DNA of 64,000 bases from Combretum micranthum (Eukaryota > Streptophyta > Magnoliopsida > Myrtales > Combretaceae), in contig JAMXBD010000112.1 in NCBI GenBank assembly GCA_024138025.1, positions 1,364,001-1,428,000 on the forward strand. The letters run 5' to 3'. Shown here in pieces: positions 59,115 to 64,000 of this stretch. The number at the start of each line of letters is the position of its first letter. Position 1 is the stretch's first letter. Under the pieces are notes generated by a model. It was not told the origin of the DNA. It did no database searches and saw only the letters and a program-made list of their open reading frames with translations. The translations under genes were made by a program, and so were the position numbers.

Positions 59115-59871
59115 ATGGACAGGTTGAGGAGGTCTACCAGGCAACATTCTGATAGAGAAAGTATACCACCACCACCACAGTCATCGTCTACATTTGCTCC
59201 TACTTCATCTTCTACACCGAGCAGTGAGACTACTCCATCGCCTGCATCGGCTTCAGCTTCACAAATTCCTCCACCGACTCAGATTCCTCCACCTCCACCT
59301 ATGCCACCCATTCCTCCTATGTCACAAATACTACTGGTGATCCGAACTCGATGTACAGTATGATGAGGGATGATGGCCATGATGCAGCAATATCAGATGA
59401 TGATGTATCAACAAACTCAGCATCTCATGCAGCAAGGTAACCAGCAAGGAATGAGACAAATGAGGCTACTCTGTAAATGATCAATCCAATCAAATCAAAT
59501 TACATGATTTTAGCAAGATGGTTCCGAGTTTGATGGCACTAGTACCGACCCTACAGTAGCTGAAGGTGGATAGAAGCTTGAGAAAACATTTGCAGCCAGT
59601 AGAACCCGGAAGATAATAAAGTGGATTTAGCGGTTTACATGATGAAGAAAGAGGCTTATAATTGGTGGAGATTAACAAGTGGAAATCTACAACTACCCAT
59701 ATCATGGAATGCATTCAAGGATATATTTTTCACAAGTATTTTCCGAATTCAGTAAGAGAGAGGATGATAGCCGATTGGTTGAACTTGAGACAAGGGAGCA
59801 AGACTGTAGATGAATATCATGGTGAATTCTGTAGACTGTTGCGTTTCTGGAGGTGATTACCGGATGAAAGA
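59115..59871 (+). pseudogene. Gag N-terminal part of element X
   Basis: Starts MDRLRRSTRQ (ATG 59115) and runs into a Ser/Thr/Pro-rich linker, then shifts frame between 59340 and 59660. The capsid core resumes (CIQGYIFHKYFPNSVRERM, EYHGEFCRLLRF) until a TGA at about 59857. Confidence 0.75.
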
Positions 59872-60960
59872 ATGAAAGTTCAGAAATTTCAGAATGGACT
59901 GAATGAAGAAATCCAAAGTGAAGTGAAGAAATTTGAGTTGCATACCCTATCAGATACGGTGGCCAAAGCTTTGCTAATGGAGCAAATTCAGAACGATAGT
60001 AGAATTAGAAGAGCAAAGAGAGCTGCATTTCTAAAGAGACCCGCTTCCACTTCATCCTATGATAATTATCGGGGTGTTGGTAAAGGAAAGAAGCCATTTA
60101 TGGGACGACAAGGAGATCAAAAGCCGACATATAAAGCTCCTACACTTGCATTTGAAAAGAAATGTTTTAGGTGCTATGGTCCTCATGAGTTGTCCGATTG
60201 CAAGTGGACTCCCAATGCATGTTTCTCATGTGGTCAAGTTGGGCATAAGTCTAGAGAGTGCAAGAATCCGAAACCACCGGTCTTTTGTGCATATTGCAAG
60301 CAAAGAGGGCATCACATTGCTAATTGCAAGGACCGACCTAATGTGAAGAGTGGAGTTGATGTAGAGAAGGGAAAGACAAATCCGAGGGTTTTCGCCTTAC
60401 AGCAGATTGAGGACACACCCTCAGTAGACACTTTGGCAGGTATACTGAGTGTTGCTAATAGGGATGCATATGTGCTAATTGATACTGGAGCGACTCATGC
60501 TTGTATTTCTGAAAATTTTATGAATGATTGTGAGCTTGCCTCTGAATTGTTGATTGATCGTGTTATGTGTGTGACTACTCCGTTGGTGATTGAAAATAGG
60601 CATCCTTGTGTGTGTAAAAGTATAAGTGTTGTGATTTCAAATGTGAACATGCCTATTGATATGATAGTATTGCCTTTATCTGATTTTGATGTGATTTTGG
60701 GAATGAATTGGCTAAATCATTACAAGGTTACGATTGATTGTAGTAAGGCAGAGTTAAGTTTTGGCTTGATTGAAGGGAGTTTCACATATAAATTGGAGAG
60801 GTTAAGACCTAGGAGTATGAAGTTTATGGAGCTATGGGAAAAATCAGTTGTGGCAGCTATAAATATTGAAGAAGTGGATATCAAAATGACGCCAATTGTG
60901 AATGAGTTTGTGGATGTATTCCCAAGAAGTTACCTGGATTACCAACGGATCGGGAGATAG
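59872..60960 (+). pseudogene. Gag C-terminus with three zinc knuckles and aspartic protease of element X
   Basis: Open for 362 codons. QKFQNGLNEEIQ and a basic linker lead to three CCHC knuckles at 60163-60327 (CFRCYGPHELSDC, CFSCGQVGHKSREC, CAYCKQRGHHIANC). Protease follows with active site DTGATH (60481) and VILGMNWL. The frame ends at a one-base loss in the run CCCAAGAAG (about 60930). The next frame continues at once with the usual [12 protein letters not shown] linker to RT. Confidence 0.88.
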
Positions 60961-62215
60961 AGTTTGGAATTGAGGTATTGCCTGGAACGGTACCTATCTC
61001 TAAAGCTCCATATAGAATGGCTCCAGCTGAATTGAAAGAGTTGAAGTTACAATTGCAAGAGTTACAAGATTTGGGCTTTATCAGACCGAGTATATCACCC
61101 TGGGGTGCTCCTGTGCTGTTTGTCAAGAAGAAAGATGAAAGTTTACGCATGTGTATTGATTACCGGGAATTGAACCGAGTTACTATTAAGAACAAATACC
61201 CTTTACCTAGGATCGATGATTTGTTCGATCAGTTAAAGGGAGCCACAGTGTTTTCTAAGATCGACTTGAGATCAGGATATTATCAACTCAAGATCAAATC
61301 GCAAGATATTCAGAAGACGGCTTTCCGAACTCGGTATGGACACTTCGAGTTTTTGGTATGCCTTTTGGGTTAACCAATGCTCCAGCCGCATTCATGGATT
61401 TGATGAATAGAGTCTTCAAGGATTATCTGGATTCATTTGTCATAGTATTCATTGATGATATTCTGATATATTCTCGGAACAAGGAAGAGCATCGAGAGCA
61501 TTTAAGACTTGTGTTACGAAAACTCCGAGAGAAGAAACTTATGCGAAATTTAACAAGTGTCAGTTTTGGTTGGAAGAAATATCCTTTCTTGGACATATTA
61601 TCTCAAAGGAAGGTATTTCGGTTGATCCAATGAAGATTGAAGCCATTTTGAAATGGGCAAGGCCTACTAATGTGAGTGAGATTAGAAGTTTCCTTGGATT
61701 AGCTGGATACTACCGAAGGTTTGTTGAAGGATTTTCGAAACTTGCATCTCCATTAACAAAGTTGACACGGAAAATACTAAGTATGTGTGGGATGACAAGT
61801 GTGAGAGGAGTTTTAAAGAGTTGAAAGAAAGATTGATATCAGCTCCTATTTTGGCATTGCCTGTTAGTGGAAAGGAATTTGAAGTTTTCAGTGATGCATC
61901 TATCCAAGGACTCGGTTGTGTTCTCATGCAAGATGGAAAAGTTATAGCTTATGCATCAAGGCAACTAAAACCCCATGAGAAGAATTACCCGGTGCATGAT
62001 CTTGAATTGGCAGCAGTGATTCTCGCATTGAAACTTTGGAGACATTATTTGTTTGGAGAGAAATGCAAGATCTACACGGATCACAAGAGTTTGAAATACA
62101 TATTCACACAGAAGGAGCTTAATATGAGGCAAAGAAGATGGCTTGAGTTGATTAAAGATTATGATGTGGAAATACTTTATCATCCTGGAAAGCTAATGTA
62201 GTAGCATGCACTCAG
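60931..62215 (+). pseudogene. Reverse transcriptase and RNase H of element X
   Basis: [48 protein letters not shown] and catalytic FIDD (61448-61459). RNase [37 protein letters not shown] and [11 protein letters not shown]. The frame changes at about 61356, 61540, 61772 and 62192 through single-base losses, and once more at about 62203. No catalytic residue is substituted. Confidence 0.88.
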
Positions 62216-62269
62216 TAGGAAGAAGCAAATGGATGATGTGACTTTGATTTCTAGCCAAAGAGAATTCAG

Positions 62270-63768
62270 ATGGATTTCATGAAGTTAGAACTTGAGGTTA
62301 CATTAGAGCAAGTTGATGTGATATTGGCTCAATTATCCTTGCAACCGACAATTTTGGAAAGGATTAAACAAGTCCAAAAGCAAGATGATGAAGTTAAAAG
62401 AATAAAGATAGCCATTGGAGAAGGGAAGAGAAAAGAGTTGAGAATTGATGAGGATGAAGTTATTAGATATGGGAATCGACTTTTTGTGCCATATGAGTTG
62501 AGAGAAGAAATCCTGAAGGAAGCTCATTCATCTTCATATTCGATCCACCCGGGAACCACCAAAATGTATAGAGATTTGAAGAAAAATTTATGGTGGGAAG
62601 GTTTGAAGAGAGATATTGCTCACATGTATCCAAGTGTTTGACTTGTCAACAAATAAAAATCGAGCATCAACGACCCGGAGGAGAACTTCGACCTTTATCC
62701 ATACCTGAATGGAAATGGGATGATATTACCATGGATTTCATATCGGCTTTACCCAAGACTATTGCCAAATATGAAGTTATTTGGGTAATCGTAGATAGAT
62801 TAACGAAATCGGCTCATTTCATACCATTGAGAGTTGGAGATTCCTTAGAAAGAATGGCACATATCTATATCAAAGAAATAGTGAGATTACACGGGATTCC
62901 GAAGACAATTACTTCTGATCGAGATTCTCGCTTTGTCAGCCGGTTTTGGAAAAGTCTACATGCCGCTTTAGGTACTCAACTTCAGTTTAGTACTGCATTT
63001 CATCCACAGACAGACGGGCAATCGGAAAGAACGATTCAAATCTTGGAAGATATGCTTAGAGCATGTGCTCTAGATTTTGGCAATAAGTGGGATACTTATT
63101 TGCCACTTGTTGAATTTGCCTACAACAATAGTTTCAAGTAACAATTCAGATGGCACCCTATGAAGCACTTTATGGTAGGAAATGCAGATCTCCAATACAG
63201 GGATGAAGTTGGAGAAAGAGTTATTTTGGGTCCAGAATTGGTACAACAAGCAGTGGATAAAATCCAAGTAGTTAAGCAAAGGATGAAAACGGCTCAAGAT
63301 CGGTATAAAAGCTATGCCGACATGAGGAGAAGACCATTGGAGTTTGAAGTGGGTGATCATGTGTTTCTTAAAATTTCTCCAAGAAAAGGGATTATTAGAT
63401 TTGGAGCTAGAGGCAAATTGAACCCAAGGTACATTGGTCCGTATGAGATTCTAGAAAGAATTGGACCATTAGCTTATTGATTGGCTCTACCACCAAATTT
63501 ATCGGAAGTGCATGATGTATTCCATGTGTCACAACTTCGAAAGTGTATATCAGATCCCAAAGCTATCATTTCTACACATCAACCGGAGATTCAACCAAAT
63601 TTAAGCACAGTGGAGAAACCGATCAAAGTCTTAGATAGGATTGATAAAGTGTTGAGGAGAAAAGTAATTCCTTATGTGAAGGTTTTGTGGACTGGACAAA
63701 CCGAAAGGGAAGCGACGTGGGAGCTCGAGAATGAAATGAAGCAGAAGTACCCTGAGTTATTTGAATAG
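62270..63768 (+). pseudogene. Integrase with chromodomain of element X
   Basis: The zinc domain (HPGTTKMYRDL, CLTCQQ) is split by one lost base near 62628. The core has MDFISALP, VDRLTKSAHFIP, SDRDSRF and HPQTDGQSER. After two more losses (about 63133 and 63208) the tail reads DHVFLKISPRKGI, a TGA for Arg at 63478, then FHVSQLRKC and a chromodomain-like end (VLDRIDKVLRRK, VKVLWTGQ, EATWELENEM). The chromodomain presumably guides integration into heterochromatin. Confidence 0.88.
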
Positions 63769-63819
63769 CATTAAGGTAAGCTAAGTTTCGAGAACGAAAC
63801 TTTTTGAAGGAGGAGAGAA

Positions 63820-64000
63820 TGAAATAGCCATGAATTCCTTAAATTGCATACTAATGTGTTATTGGAATGAAAAAATATATATATGTGTGTGCTTAGTTAA
63901 TATAATTAGTGGATGTGTTATTTTATATGTGAATAGTATTATGAAATTAATATTATTGTTTGATATGTATAAATGTGTGTGTAGTGTAATGAATATGTGT
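63820..64000 (+). repeat. Start of the 3' LTR of element X (partial)
   Basis: Begins TGAAATAGCC directly after a purine-rich tract and matches 56222 onward apart from a shorter TA microsatellite. It continues past the window end. Confidence 0.85.

Larger units (their letters stand above)
56222..64000 (+). mobile_element. Family-Q chromovirus with near-complete coding region (copy X), cut by window end
   Basis: A 2.58-kb 5' LTR (56222-58800), initiator tRNA-Met primer-binding site (58803-58813), gag-protease-RT-RNase H-integrase-chromodomain (59115-63768), a purine-rich tract (about 63805-63818) and the start of the 3' LTR (63820 on). Long LTRs plus chromodomain suggest a Tekay/Del-like chromovirus. 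The left flank is GCA after the end of Y, so X probably landed in Y's target duplication. Coding damage is mainly one-base losses, so the real copy may be less broken than it looks. Confidence 0.88.

Overview
The window is nuclear DNA of a flowering plant, probably a eudicot. It is AT-rich, has one intron-containing host gene (a MATE-type transporter with eight GT-AG-bounded exons), and is otherwise a nested pile of plant transposable elements (Ty1/copia, Ty3/gypsy chromovirus and Tat lineage, a TRIM-like element, and a Mutator-like element with long terminal inverted repeats). I see no bacterial, organellar or CRISPR sequence and no convincing tRNA or rRNA gene. All family names come from motifs read by eye; no database search was run.

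Layout. 1-831: AT-rich flank. 842-9014: MULE-like element with about 550-bp inverted repeats and a 10-bp target duplication; a composite gypsy/TRIM element (1714-7274, outer duplication GTTTG) sits inside it. 9025-14747: promoter, complete MATE gene (10226-12622, 490 codons by conceptual splicing) and 3' flank with two small fold-backs. 14753-19409: full-length decayed copia element (duplication GTTAT). 19580-23677: solo LTR of a gypsy family with very long LTRs (called P here; duplication GTGGC). 25839-41545: second P solo LTR on the minus strand (duplication GTAAA), split by a full-length P element at 28603-40681 (duplication GTAGA) that has 3.7-kb LTRs and a gag region but no pol. 41770-53108: remains of a minus-strand Tat-lineage gypsy polyprotein, split by a truncated P element (43504-49619, duplication CCAGG) and by a solo LTR of a second long-LTR family (called Q; 50108-52838, duplication AAACC). 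53109-56218: another Q solo LTR. 56222 to the end: a Q-family chromovirus with 5' LTR, gag, protease, RT, RNase H, integrase and chromodomain; its 3' LTR runs off the window.

The duplications and the rejoining of the Tat reading frame across two insertions give a relative history: the Tat element is oldest in its cluster, then P4, Q-Z and Q-Y inserted, then Q-X. In the other cluster P2 was hit by P3.

The most unusual signal lies inside the long LTRs. All P and Q copies share an apparent multi-exon layout: a donor-like site soon after the promoter or leader, then a splice acceptor followed at once by a short acidic reading frame of 15-26 codons that ends at an aligned stop. Differences between two P copies fall almost only at third codon positions. 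This may be an undescribed spliced leader or micro-peptide of long-LTR gypsy elements. A second candidate is the full P element: gag-only, with an unrecognised acidic ORF upstream of gag.
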